In this document: positions 1 to 6,521 of the stretch, one piece after another
How the letters are laid out: every line of letters begins with the position of its first letter
Position numbering within the stretch: the stretch's first letter is position 1
Assembly (NCBI GenBank): GCA_003560215.1
Contig: PWIY01000198.1
Span: 1-20,937 of the forward strand
Origin: Bacteroidales bacterium
GTDB taxonomy: Bacteria; Bacteroidota; Bacteroidia; Bacteroidales; UBA7960
DNA: 20,937 bases
Direction: 5' to 3'
Position numbers and translations under genes: made by a program
Notes under the pieces: generated by a model
Databases searched by the model: none
What the model saw: the letters and a program-made list of their open reading frames with translations, nothing else
What the model was told of the DNA's origin: nothing

Positions 1-300
1 CCAGAATAGTTGGTTCGAGCTGTCTATCCACCGGAAATAATCCTCTTTTTCATAGGCTCTGAAGCCGAGTAAAGTATTTATGATATCATGGGCAATTTCA
101 TCCGGGGTCAGCTCGCCCGTATACATATCAAACTGTGATTCTCCAAGCGTTTTTGTTTTGGCCACAAATAAGGGGAAAAGCTGTTCCGGTTTGCCGGCCC
201 ATTTGCGCACCTCACCAGCCAAAAAACCAAGGTGATGCTTCCAGCCGTTGAACATGACCGGTGCTTTTGTGCAGCTGATGGTTTTAACCATTGATCCCAT
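1..300 (-). CDS. Unrecognised protein, N-terminal part (runs off left edge)
   Basis: An open frame of 100 codons runs from an ATG at 300 (a second in-frame ATG is at 291) to the left edge with no stop, so only the N-terminus is visible. It reads MGSMVKTISCTKAPVMFNGW at the start and ends in a stretch rich in aromatic and acidic residues (YEKEDYFRWIDSS). I see no signal peptide, membrane segment or known motif, so it is probably a soluble cytoplasmic protein. It is transcribed divergently from the EttA gene, with a 130-bp gap holding a candidate minus-strand promoter. I do not recognise the family and assign no function. The length of the open frame, its protein-like composition and the promoter behind it make it likely to be real. 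Confidence 0.6.
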   Translation of the reverse strand, partial: MGSMVKTISCTKAPVMFNGWKHHLGFLAGEVRKWAGKPEQLFPLFVAKTKTLGESQFDMYTGELTPDEIAHDIINTLLGFRAYEKEDYFRWIDSSNQLFW

Positions 301-338
301 TTCCGTTGCTCATCTGATTAGCCAAAGTTAATATTATG

Positions 339-370
339 CAAATATACTGGCATTGTATCAAAATGCAGAA
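339..370 (-). promoter_or_regulatory. Candidate Bacteroidota promoter for the leftmost gene
   Basis: On the minus strand TATATTTG (339-346) matches the -7 consensus TAnnTTTG. A partial -33 box, TTCTG (366-370), lies 19 bases upstream. Transcription would start near 332, giving a leader of about 30 bases before the ATG at 300. The -7 box is good and the -33 box is poor. Confidence 0.35.
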
Positions 371-430
371 CTTTCTGTGCATATCAGTACATTTTTTCGG
401 ACATTTGTAACGTTTTTTAATAATCATGAA

Positions 431-2113
431 ATGAGTGAAGATAAGAAGATCATATTTTCCATGGTCGGGGTAAGCAAGGTATTTCCTCCCGGCAATAAAC
501 AGGTGCTGAAAGACATTTACCTCTCTTTTTATTACGGCGCCAAAATCGGAATCATCGGACTGAACGGATCCGGAAAATCCACGCTGATGCGAATCATAGC
601 CGGTGAAGAAAAGTCTTACCAGGGCGAAGTTGTTTTCTCTCCGGGTTATTCAGTGGGTCACCTTCCGCAGGATCCGGTACTTGATCCCGCCAAAACGGTC
701 AGGGAGATCGTTCAGGAGGGGGTTCAGGAAGTGGTTGACATCCTGAATGAATATGAGGAGGTGAACATGAAGTTTGCCGAACCTATGGAAGATGAGGAGA
801 TGACCAAACTGATTGAACGCCAGGGTGAGCTTTCCGATCTGATTGAGCAGCACGGGGGATGGGATCTTGACAGCAAACTGGACCGGGCCATGGATGCACT
901 GCGCTGCCCTGATCCTGATACTTCCATCGCCCATTTGAGTGGGGGGGAACACAGGAGGGTGGCCTTATGCCGCCTGTTGTTGCAGGAACCGGATATTTTA
1001 TTGCTGGATGAGCCCACCAACCACCTGGATGCGGAAAGTGTTGACTGGCTGGAGCAACATCTGAAACAGTATAAAGGTACGGTGATTGCAATCACACACG
1101 ACCGGTATTTCCTTGATAATGTGGCAGGCTGGATACTGGAACTTGACAGGGGCGAAGGCATTCCATGGAAGGGTAATTACTCTTCCTGGCTGGAGCAGAA
1201 AACAAAGCGCCTGGAAATGGAGGAAAAAGCAGAGAGCAAACGGCGCAAAACCCTTGAAAGGGAGCTGGAGTGGGTGCGTATGTCTCCCAAAGGCAGACGC
1301 GCCAAAGGCAAGGCCAGGCTGAACTCCTATGAAAAAATGCTCGGGGAGGATGTGAAGCAAAAAGAAGAACGGCTGGAGATCTTTATTCCGGACGGCCCCA
1401 GGCTTGGAGATAAAGTCATTGAAGCAGAAGGTGTCAGTAAAGCTTTCGGGCAAAACCTGCTCTTTGAAAATTTGAGTTTTGCACTGCCTCCCGCGGGAAT
1501 CGTGGGAATCATTGGCCCCAATGGTGCAGGAAAAACCACCTTATTCCGTATGATGATGGGGCAGGTGTTGCCGGATGAAGGTCAATTTAACCTCGGAGAT
1601 ACCGTGAAAATTGGCTATGTGGATCAGGCCCACGCTGATATTGATCCGGAAAAAACCGTATGGGAAGTCATTTCGGGTGGCCATGATATGATCAATCTGG
1701 CGGGCCGGCAGATGAACAGCCGTGCCTATGTGGCCAGGTTTAATTTCACCGGAGTGGATCAGGGAAAAAAATGCGGCGTATTATCCGGTGGTGAGAGAAA
1801 TCGTCTGCATCTTGCCATGACGTTGAAAAGTGAAGCGAATGTGATTTTGCTTGACGAGCCCACCAATGACATTGATGTGAATACCCTTAGGGCACTGGAA
1901 GAAGGACTTGAGAGTTTTGCCGGATGTGCGGTGATCATTACCCACGATCGTTGGTTTCTGGACAGGATTGCCACCCACATACTGGCTTTTGAAGGAGATT
2001 CACAGGTTTATTTTTTTGAAGGGGGATATTCCGATTACGAGGAGAACAGAAAAAAACGCCTGGGAGATATTACTCCCCGGCGCATCAAATATCGCAAACT
2101 TAAAACTGATTAA
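431..2113 (+). CDS. ettA: EttA-type ABC-F ATPase (energy-dependent translational throttle)
   Basis: This is a soluble tandem-ATPase protein of the ABC-F family. Family members bind the ribosomal E site and tune translation with the ATP/ADP state; they are not transporters. Numbered from the ATG at 431, domain 1 has Walker A GLNGSGKST (43-51), signature LSGGE and Walker B LLLDEPTNHLD. Domain 2 has GPNGAGKTT, LSGGERNR and ILLDEPTNDID. Between them lies a charged linker ending in FIPDGPRLGDKV, which is very close to E. coli EttA (IPPGPRLGDKV). The N-terminal segment (VSKVFPP, LSFYYGAKIGIIG) also fits EttA better than Uup or YheS. The frame is open upstream to a TTG at 353, but that extension is low complexity and lacks homology sense. 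The ATG at 431 gives 560 residues, against 555 for E. coli EttA. The next gene follows after 26 bases on the same strand. Confidence 0.95.
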   Translation: MSEDKKIIFSMVGVSKVFPPGNKQVLKDIYLSFYYGAKIGIIGLNGSGKSTLMRIIAGEEKSYQGEVVFSPGYSVGHLPQDPVLDPAKTVREIVQEGVQEVVDILNEYEEVNMKFAEPMEDEEMTKLIERQGELSDLIEQHGGWDLDSKLDRAMDALRCPDPDTSIAHLSGGEHRRVALCRLLLQEPDILLLDEPTNHLDAESVDWLEQHLKQYKGTVIAITHDRYFLDNVAGWILELDRGEGIPWKGNYSSWLEQKTKRLEMEEKAESKRRKTLERELEWVRMSPKGRRAKGKARLNSYEKMLGEDVKQKEERLEIFIPDGPRLGDKVIEAEGVSKAFGQNLLFENLSFALPPAGIVGIIGPNGAGKTTLFRMMMGQVLPDEGQFNLGDTVKIGYVDQAHADIDPEKTVWEVISGGHDMINLAGRQMNSRAYVARFNFTGVDQGKKCGVLSGGERNRLHLAMTLKSEANVILLDEPTNDIDVNTLRALEEGLESFAGCAVIITHDRWFLDRIATHILAFEGDSQVYFFEGGYSDYEENRKKRLGDITPRRIKYRKLKTD

Positions 2114-2139
2114 GTCTTATTTTTAAATCTTATTCAATA

Positions 2140-2985
2140 ATGACAGATACCGGTAAGCTAAAAAAGATCGCAACCCAGGTCAGGCGTGACATACTGCGCA
2201 TGGTTTTTGAGGCCCGGTCATGGCATCCCGGAGGCCCGCTCGGGGCCACCGAACTGCTGACTGCATTGTACTTCAGGGTGCTGAAACACGATCCAAGAAA
2301 CTTCACGATGGAAGGGGAGGGGGAAGATTTGTTTTTTCTGTCCAATGGTCATTTATCCGCCGGCTGGTACAGTGTGCTTGCGCGCAGTGGTTACTTTTCG
2401 ACGGAAGAGCTTAGTACCTTCAGGCGCATTGATTCGCGGCTGCAGGGGCATCCGGCCACCGAGGAAGGACTGCCGGGGGTGAGGGTTGCCAGTGGTTCTC
2501 TCGGACAGGGGTTGAGTGTGGCCTGTGGAGCTGCACTGGCCAAAAAACTAAATGGAGATGACCGTCTGATATATTGCCTGATGGGCGACGGGGAGCAGCA
2601 GGAAGGCCAGGTATGGGAAGCAGCCATGTTTGCGGCAGGCAGAAAAATTGACAACCTGATCGGTATCATTGATTATAACGGACAGCAGATTGACGGAGCT
2701 GTGAATGATGTCATGCCGCTGGGGGACTTAAAGGCCAAATGGGAAGCTTTTGGCTGGCGGGTTCTTGAAATGGAAGGGAACAACATGGAGGCTGTTCTTG
2801 ACGGGCTGGAGCAGGCCCGCTCGCTGTGTATGAAAGAAGAGCCGGTGATGATCCTGATGCATACCGAGATGGGCTATGGCGTGGACTTCATGATGGGAAC
2901 CCATGAATGGCACGGGAAACCGCCAAATGAAGAACAGTTTGAGCGTGCCATTTCGAACTTTGAAGAAACCCTGGGAGATTATTAA
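2140..2985 (+). CDS. Transketolase, N-terminal (thiamine diphosphate-binding) subunit
   Basis: This is the N-terminal half of a split transketolase, which moves two-carbon ketol units between sugar phosphates in the non-oxidative pentose phosphate pathway. The 281 residues match the size of stand-alone N-subunits. Visible features are the thiamine diphosphate motif, starting at GDGE (149-152) and ending at N180 in DYNGQ, and the active-site histidine segments WHPGG (H29), SNGH (H71) and QGHP (H104). LGQGLSVACGAALA (121-134) is also typical. The catalytic glutamate is not here; it lies in the C-subunit 34 bases downstream, so the two products must assemble. The tight spacing implies co-transcription and matched expression. 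The substrate could differ from the classical one, because split transketolases are less studied than fused ones. Confidence 0.93.
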   Translation: MTDTGKLKKIATQVRRDILRMVFEARSWHPGGPLGATELLTALYFRVLKHDPRNFTMEGEGEDLFFLSNGHLSAGWYSVLARSGYFSTEELSTFRRIDSRLQGHPATEEGLPGVRVASGSLGQGLSVACGAALAKKLNGDDRLIYCLMGDGEQQEGQVWEAAMFAAGRKIDNLIGIIDYNGQQIDGAVNDVMPLGDLKAKWEAFGWRVLEMEGNNMEAVLDGLEQARSLCMKEEPVMILMHTEMGYGVDFMMGTHEWHGKPPNEEQFERAISNFEETLGDY

Positions 2986-3019
2986 CACACGATTGGTCAA
3001 CCATTATTAAAATCGACTT

Positions 3020-3979
3020 ATGAAGGCGTATACATATAAAGAGAAAAAGGATACCCGTTCGGGTTTTGGTTCCGGACTGCTTGAGCTCGGGCATAAAAAT
3101 CCTGATGTGGTGGGGCTTTGCGCAGACCTTACCGGATCTTTGAAGATGAACGATTTTCAGGATGAGTTTCCTGACCGTTTCTTCCAGATTGGAATTGCTG
3201 AGGCAAACATGATGGGGGTGGCTGCCGGTCTGGCTACAGGGGGAAAGATCCCTTATACAGGAACCTTTGCCAATTTCAGTACGGGCAGGGTTTATGACCA
3301 GATCAGGCAATCCATTGCGTACTCTCATAAAAACGTCAAAATATGTGCTTCTCATGCAGGAATTACCCTGGGAGAAGACGGTGCAACCCACCAGATACTT
3401 GAAGACATCGGAATGATGCGGATGCTGCCCAACATGACAGTAATCGTACCCTGTGATTATAACCAGACCAGGGCTGCTACGCTGGCCATTGCCGATCACC
3501 GGGGTCCGGTTTATCTCAGGTTCGGTCGCCCGAAAGTTCCGAATTTTACGGCACCGGATCAGGATTTTATAATCGGGAAAGCGGTGGTGATGAATCAGGG
3601 GAGTGATGTAAGTATATTTGCGACCGGTCACCTGGTGTGGGAAGCCGTTGAGGCAGGGCAGGCCCTGGCTTCCAAAGGGATTAGTGCAGAAATTATTAAT
3701 ATTCACACCATTAAACCTTTGGATGAAAATCAAGTCATACAGTCGGTAAGAAAGACTGCCTGTGCTGTAACTGCGGAAGAACATCAGGTGTATGGAGGAC
3801 TGGGAGACGCCATTTCCCAGACCGTGGCGCGACACCAGCCGGTACCGGTTGAACTGGTCGGAGTAAACGATCGTTTTGGTGAAAGCGGGAAACCTGATGA
3901 ACTGATGAAAAAGTTCGGGCTTTCTTCTGACAATATTGTTGACGCTGCATTGAGGGCCATTGGCAGGAAGCATGCATAA
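3020..3979 (+). CDS. Transketolase, C-terminal (pyrimidine-binding) subunit
   Basis: This is the partner of the preceding gene and carries the pyrimidine-binding and C-terminal transketolase domains in 319 residues. The key glutamate that activates the thiamine cofactor is visible in QIGIAEANMMGVAAG (E61). The segments TGTFANFSTGRVYDQIRQ and SHAGITLGEDGATHQ are characteristic of split transketolases and related DXS-like enzymes. The C-terminal domain begins near SDVSIFATGHLVWEAVEAG and holds the usual swivel-domain fold signature. DXS is excluded because that enzyme is a single longer chain. The ECF sigma gene starts only 11 bases after the stop, so transcription from the transketolase genes probably reads into it. 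Confidence 0.92.
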   Translation: MKAYTYKEKKDTRSGFGSGLLELGHKNPDVVGLCADLTGSLKMNDFQDEFPDRFFQIGIAEANMMGVAAGLATGGKIPYTGTFANFSTGRVYDQIRQSIAYSHKNVKICASHAGITLGEDGATHQILEDIGMMRMLPNMTVIVPCDYNQTRAATLAIADHRGPVYLRFGRPKVPNFTAPDQDFIIGKAVVMNQGSDVSIFATGHLVWEAVEAGQALASKGISAEIINIHTIKPLDENQVIQSVRKTACAVTAEEHQVYGGLGDAISQTVARHQPVPVELVGVNDRFGESGKPDELMKKFGLSSDNIVDAALRAIGRKHA

Positions 3980-3990
3980 CGAACAGAGAA

Positions 3991-4536
3991 ATGCATCAAT
4001 ATACGGACGATGAATTGCTGGAAATGTTTCAGGAAGGGGATAATCCTGATTACGCCTTCAATCTTATTGTCCGAAAATATCAGGAACCTGTTTACTGGCA
4101 TATCCGCCGTTTGGTGATCAGTCATGACGATGCCAATGATGTTGTGCAGGATGTGTTTGTCAAAGCATGGAAAGGCCTTCACAAATTCCGGAAAGATTCA
4201 GCCCTTTACACCTGGCTTTATCGCGTGGCTACCAATGAAGCCCTGTCATTCCTGAAAAAACGAAAACTGCGCTATTATCTGCCCCTTGTTGATGTTTCCC
4301 GGCAACTGGAGGAAACCATGGAGTCTGATGTGTATTACGAAGGATCTGAAATGGAAAAACAGGTGCAGAAAGCCATTTTGTCGCTGCCGGAAAAACAAAG
4401 GGCTGTGTTTAACCTGCGCTATTATGATGAAATGAAATACGAGGATATGGCAGAAGTAATGGGCACCTCGGTGGGGGCTTTGAAAGCATCCTATCATCAT
4501 GCTGTTAAAAAGATTGAGAGATATATCGGATCATGA
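3991..4536 (+). CDS. ECF-type RNA polymerase sigma factor
   Basis: This is a sigma-70-family factor of the two-domain ECF class with 181 residues. Region 2 spans about 20-91, with DDANDVVQDVFVKAWKGL for core binding and -10 recognition and the aromatic FRKDSALYTWLYRVATNEA segment. Region 4 spans about 124-177, with LPEKQRAVFNLRYYDEMKYE followed by the helix-turn-helix MAEVMGTSVGALKASYHHAV. It lies 11 bases after the transketolase C-subunit. It is followed after 127 bases by a small acidic membrane protein and then a secreted Spy-like protein, an order commonly seen for envelope-stress ECF systems in this phylum. There is no FecR-type anti-sigma or TonB receptor nearby, so an iron or polysaccharide-uptake sigma is unlikely. 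Confidence 0.93.
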   Translation: MHQYTDDELLEMFQEGDNPDYAFNLIVRKYQEPVYWHIRRLVISHDDANDVVQDVFVKAWKGLHKFRKDSALYTWLYRVATNEALSFLKKRKLRYYLPLVDVSRQLEETMESDVYYEGSEMEKQVQKAILSLPEKQRAVFNLRYYDEMKYEDMAEVMGTSVGALKASYHHAVKKIERYIGS

Positions 4537-4601
4537 TTAAACCATTGAGTTATTTCGTTATCTAACAGGAAAACGCCCATGAACTGAGAAGTGATGCGGG
4601 A

Positions 4602-4615
4602 TTTTATGCATAAAA
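4602..4615. repeat. Perfect 14-bp palindrome between sigma factor and putative anti-sigma
   Basis: TTTTATGCATAAAA is fully self-complementary and sits in the 127-bp gap after the ECF sigma gene, 48 bases before the next start codon. It could be a regulator site or chance: a perfect 14-bp palindrome is expected about once in a window of this size. Confidence 0.4.
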
Positions 4616-4663
4616 ACGTATCTTGGTTCCCGGTAATAACGATGGGTTAAAAACAACCCGATC

Positions 4664-5209
4664 ATGAAAAAAGAAAAGAAACATATTATACAGCAGGAGC
4701 TTTCGGACATGGAAAGCAGTGTGCTGAACCGGCAGAACCTGAAGGGGCAGGATGGATTCAGGGTTCCGGGAGATTACTTTGAGCAGTTGCCCTCCATGGT
4801 TCAGGAAAAGTTGCTTCAGCAGCGTGGTTCCCGGAGTCCGTCTGTTGTGAGTATTCTCTACATGCGGGTTGTACCGGTTGTGTCTGCCGTAATACTTCTT
4901 GCTGCTGTTACCTTCGGGCTTTTCTTTTATGAGCGTGGGGAAACGGAATCTTACATGGCCCTGGAAGATTATCCCGAGTTGCAGTACCTGGCAGACCATT
5001 CCGATTTTGATGACAGCTTTATGATGAATGTCATTCTTGAATCTGATCTGACTTCGGATGAAATTCTCATGATGTTTGATTATGGTCTCACTGATGCCGA
5101 ATTATTCGGGGATGATTTTGATGAGTATGACGAGCTGATGGAAGATATTTTTGAGCAATCACAATATTACGGGATGGAGAGCAGGTATATGTTATCCTAC
5201 CTTGATTAA
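4664..5209 (+). CDS. Acidic single-pass membrane protein, putative anti-sigma factor
   Basis: This protein has 181 residues. Residues 1-66 are probably cytoplasmic and contain GFRVPGDYFEQLP (31-43), a VPxxYFexLP-type motif seen in membrane proteins encoded next to ECF sigma genes in Bacteroidota. One hydrophobic helix follows (about 67-89). The C-terminal 91 residues should be periplasmic and are strikingly acidic: I count 27 Asp/Glu and only 2 Arg, with no Lys. No zinc-binding anti-sigma motif (HxxxCxxC) is present. Its position after the sigma gene and its topology suggest that it holds the sigma factor at the membrane and senses the periplasm; this is inference. The leader contains a short hairpin, GGGTT (644-648 after 4000) with AACCC (655-659 after 4000), that ends 5 bases before the ATG. 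Confidence 0.75.
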   Translation: MKKEKKHIIQQELSDMESSVLNRQNLKGQDGFRVPGDYFEQLPSMVQEKLLQQRGSRSPSVVSILYMRVVPVVSAVILLAAVTFGLFFYERGETESYMALEDYPELQYLADHSDFDDSFMMNVILESDLTSDEILMMFDYGLTDAELFGDDFDEYDELMEDIFEQSQYYGMESRYMLSYLD

Positions 5210-5227
5210 CAATTAATCTGAAGAATC

Positions 5228-5743
5228 ATGAACTGTTATATGGGAAAATACACTGTTGTTCGCTCCGTCACCCTTGTGCTGATGCTTTTATTTGCCTCAG
5301 CAGCTTTTGCCCAGGCGCAACGCGGGGCAAGGCAGCCCGACCGGCATGACGATGAGCGTATGAAAGCCATTGAGTCAAGGCGAACTGCCTATCTGACCAG
5401 TCAGATGTCTTTATCTTCCTCCGAAGCAGCCAGCTTCTGGCCGATTTACAATGAGTACAATGAAGAGGTGGAAAACCTTTCTGAAGAATTTCGCCAAAAG
5501 CGTGAAGAGTTGCCTGAGCCCGAAAACATGAGTGAAGAACAGGCAGAGTTGTTTCTAAAATATGAACTGGAACGTTTTGAGCAGTCTGCAGCTCTCAGAA
5601 GGGAATATACACAAAAAATGCTGGAAGTTGTTTCAGCCAGGCAAATCGCCATTCTTTTCGATGCGGAGCGGGAGTTTAACCGCATTCTTTTCCGGGAAGC
5701 CCAGCGTCGCCACCGGCAGGACAGCAGGAGCGGGGAACGGTAG
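5228..5743 (+). CDS. Small secreted Spy/CpxP-like protein (ECF sensor type)
   Basis: This protein has 171 residues and a clear signal peptide, ending near AFAQA (about 26-30). ATGs at 5228 and 5240 are both possible starts; I kept the first. The mature part is a charged, almost wholly helical protein with MSLSSSEAASFWPIYNEYNEEVENLSEEF (positions about 60-88), which resembles the repeated helical motif of Spy/CpxP periplasmic chaperones and proteins annotated in Bacteroidota as sensors of ECF-type sigma factors. It follows the putative anti-sigma by 18 bases. A role binding misfolded proteins or metals and signalling to the anti-sigma is plausible but inferred. It ends 13 bases before the convergent batE stop. 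Confidence 0.75.
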   Translation: MNCYMGKYTVVRSVTLVLMLLFASAAFAQAQRGARQPDRHDDERMKAIESRRTAYLTSQMSLSSSEAASFWPIYNEYNEEVENLSEEFRQKREELPEPENMSEEQAELFLKYELERFEQSAALRREYTQKMLEVVSARQIAILFDAEREFNRILFREAQRRHRQDSRSGER

Positions 5744-5755
5744 GCCAAAACGGCC
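5743..5755. terminator. Tiny GGCC hairpin between convergent genes
   Basis: GGCC (5743-5746), loop AAAAC, GGCC (5752-5755) fills the 13-bp gap between two convergent stop codons. A 4-bp stem is weak and has no T-tract, so it may be only a minor element. It is the sole candidate at this transcription collision point. Confidence 0.2.
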
Positions 5756-5756
5756 A

Positions 5757-6521
5757 TCAGATCACCTCAAAGGCGTCATCCGGCAGCCATCCTGTATTGC
5801 CATCCGGCAGGCGGATTTCTGACCAATTGTTTATGCTTGTTTTTACTTCAACTTTTATCCCTTCCATCAGGATAAACAGTTCCTGTCCGTTATCTCCCGG
5901 TGCACTGCGGGCCGCCACATTGTCTTCCATTACAATGGCGTGCTGATTTTTATATGCCATTTGATATTGTTTGCCTGCTGCATAAAAGCTGATGATGATA
6001 CCAATGAGCAGGAAAGCGGCGATCGCAAGAAAAAGTTTTTTGGTGGCCGGAGAACGCATGTAAAATACCATTGCCAGAGACACCGACAGAGCCAGGATCA
6101 GGAATAGGGCCGTCCAGGCCCACCCATCGGCTCGTTGTAATCCGGTAAGGGAATCCCTCCATTGCAGAATCCGGGGTTGGGGCAAGGCTTTCACCTCCAG
6201 GGGAATTCCTTCCCTGAGCAGATCAATGTTGTGCAGGATGGCATCATTTCGCGGATCAAGCCTTTTGGCCCTTTCATAATTCAGCCTTGCCATACCTGTC
6301 AATTCCAGCTGAAAGTATGCATTGCCCAGGTTGTAATTCAAAGGAGCCGACTCCATTTCCAGATCCAGAATGGCTTCGTAGTGGTCAATGGCCTGCTGAT
6401 AGGCCCCATCCATATAAGCTTCGTTGGCCTTGCTGAATAAATCATCCGGCGAGGCTCCCAAGGCCGTAAGGCAGGTCAGTGTCATGAAGAACAGGAGTAT
6501 GGATCGGGGCAGTGACTTCAT
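5757..6521 (-). CDS. batE: BatE, TPR membrane protein of the Bat complex
   Basis: This is the last gene of the Bat operon, 254 residues. A signal peptide (about 1-22) is followed by two or more TPR motifs (25-100; ANEAYMDGAYQQAIDHYEAI and LNYNLGNAYFQL). Two membrane helices follow (about 133-154 and 162-181), then a C-terminal SH3-like domain (195-254; ENV-type start, NNWSEIRLPDGNTGWLP). That architecture is diagnostic of BatE. TPRs and SH3 should lie in the periplasm and bind partner proteins. The ATG overlaps the batD stop by 4 bases, so the two are probably translationally coupled. In Bacteroides the Bat proteins are linked to tolerance of oxygen; the molecular task is not settled. Confidence 0.9.
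   Translation of the reverse strand: MKSLPRSILLFFMTLTCLTALGASPDDLFSKANEAYMDGAYQQAIDHYEAILDLEMESAPLNYNLGNAYFQLELTGMARLNYERAKRLDPRNDAILHNIDLLREGIPLEVKALPQPRILQWRDSLTGLQRADGWAWTALFLILALSVSLAMVFYMRSPATKKLFLAIAAFLLIGIIISFYAAGKQYQMAYKNQHAIVMEDNVAARSAPGDNGQELFILMEGIKVEVKTSINNWSEIRLPDGNTGWLPDDAFEVI

Noticed and set aside
386..391. An AGTACA half-site upstream of EttA like the GntR dyad
   Set aside because: Its partner arm is missing (only TGTGC nearby), and a 6-mer is expected by chance several times in the window.
374..407. Promoter-like GACATTTG with TCTG upstream before EttA
   Set aside because: The first base of the -7 box is wrong and the -33 match and 22-base spacing are poor.
353..430. N-terminal extension of EttA from a TTG at 353
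   Set aside because: The 26 residues lie outside the EttA homology and the ATG at 431 gives the family length.
2888..3973. A 361-codon open frame on the minus strand
   Set aside because: It is exactly antisense to the transketolase C-subunit, whose conserved motifs explain the sequence; the antisense product has no recognisable domain.
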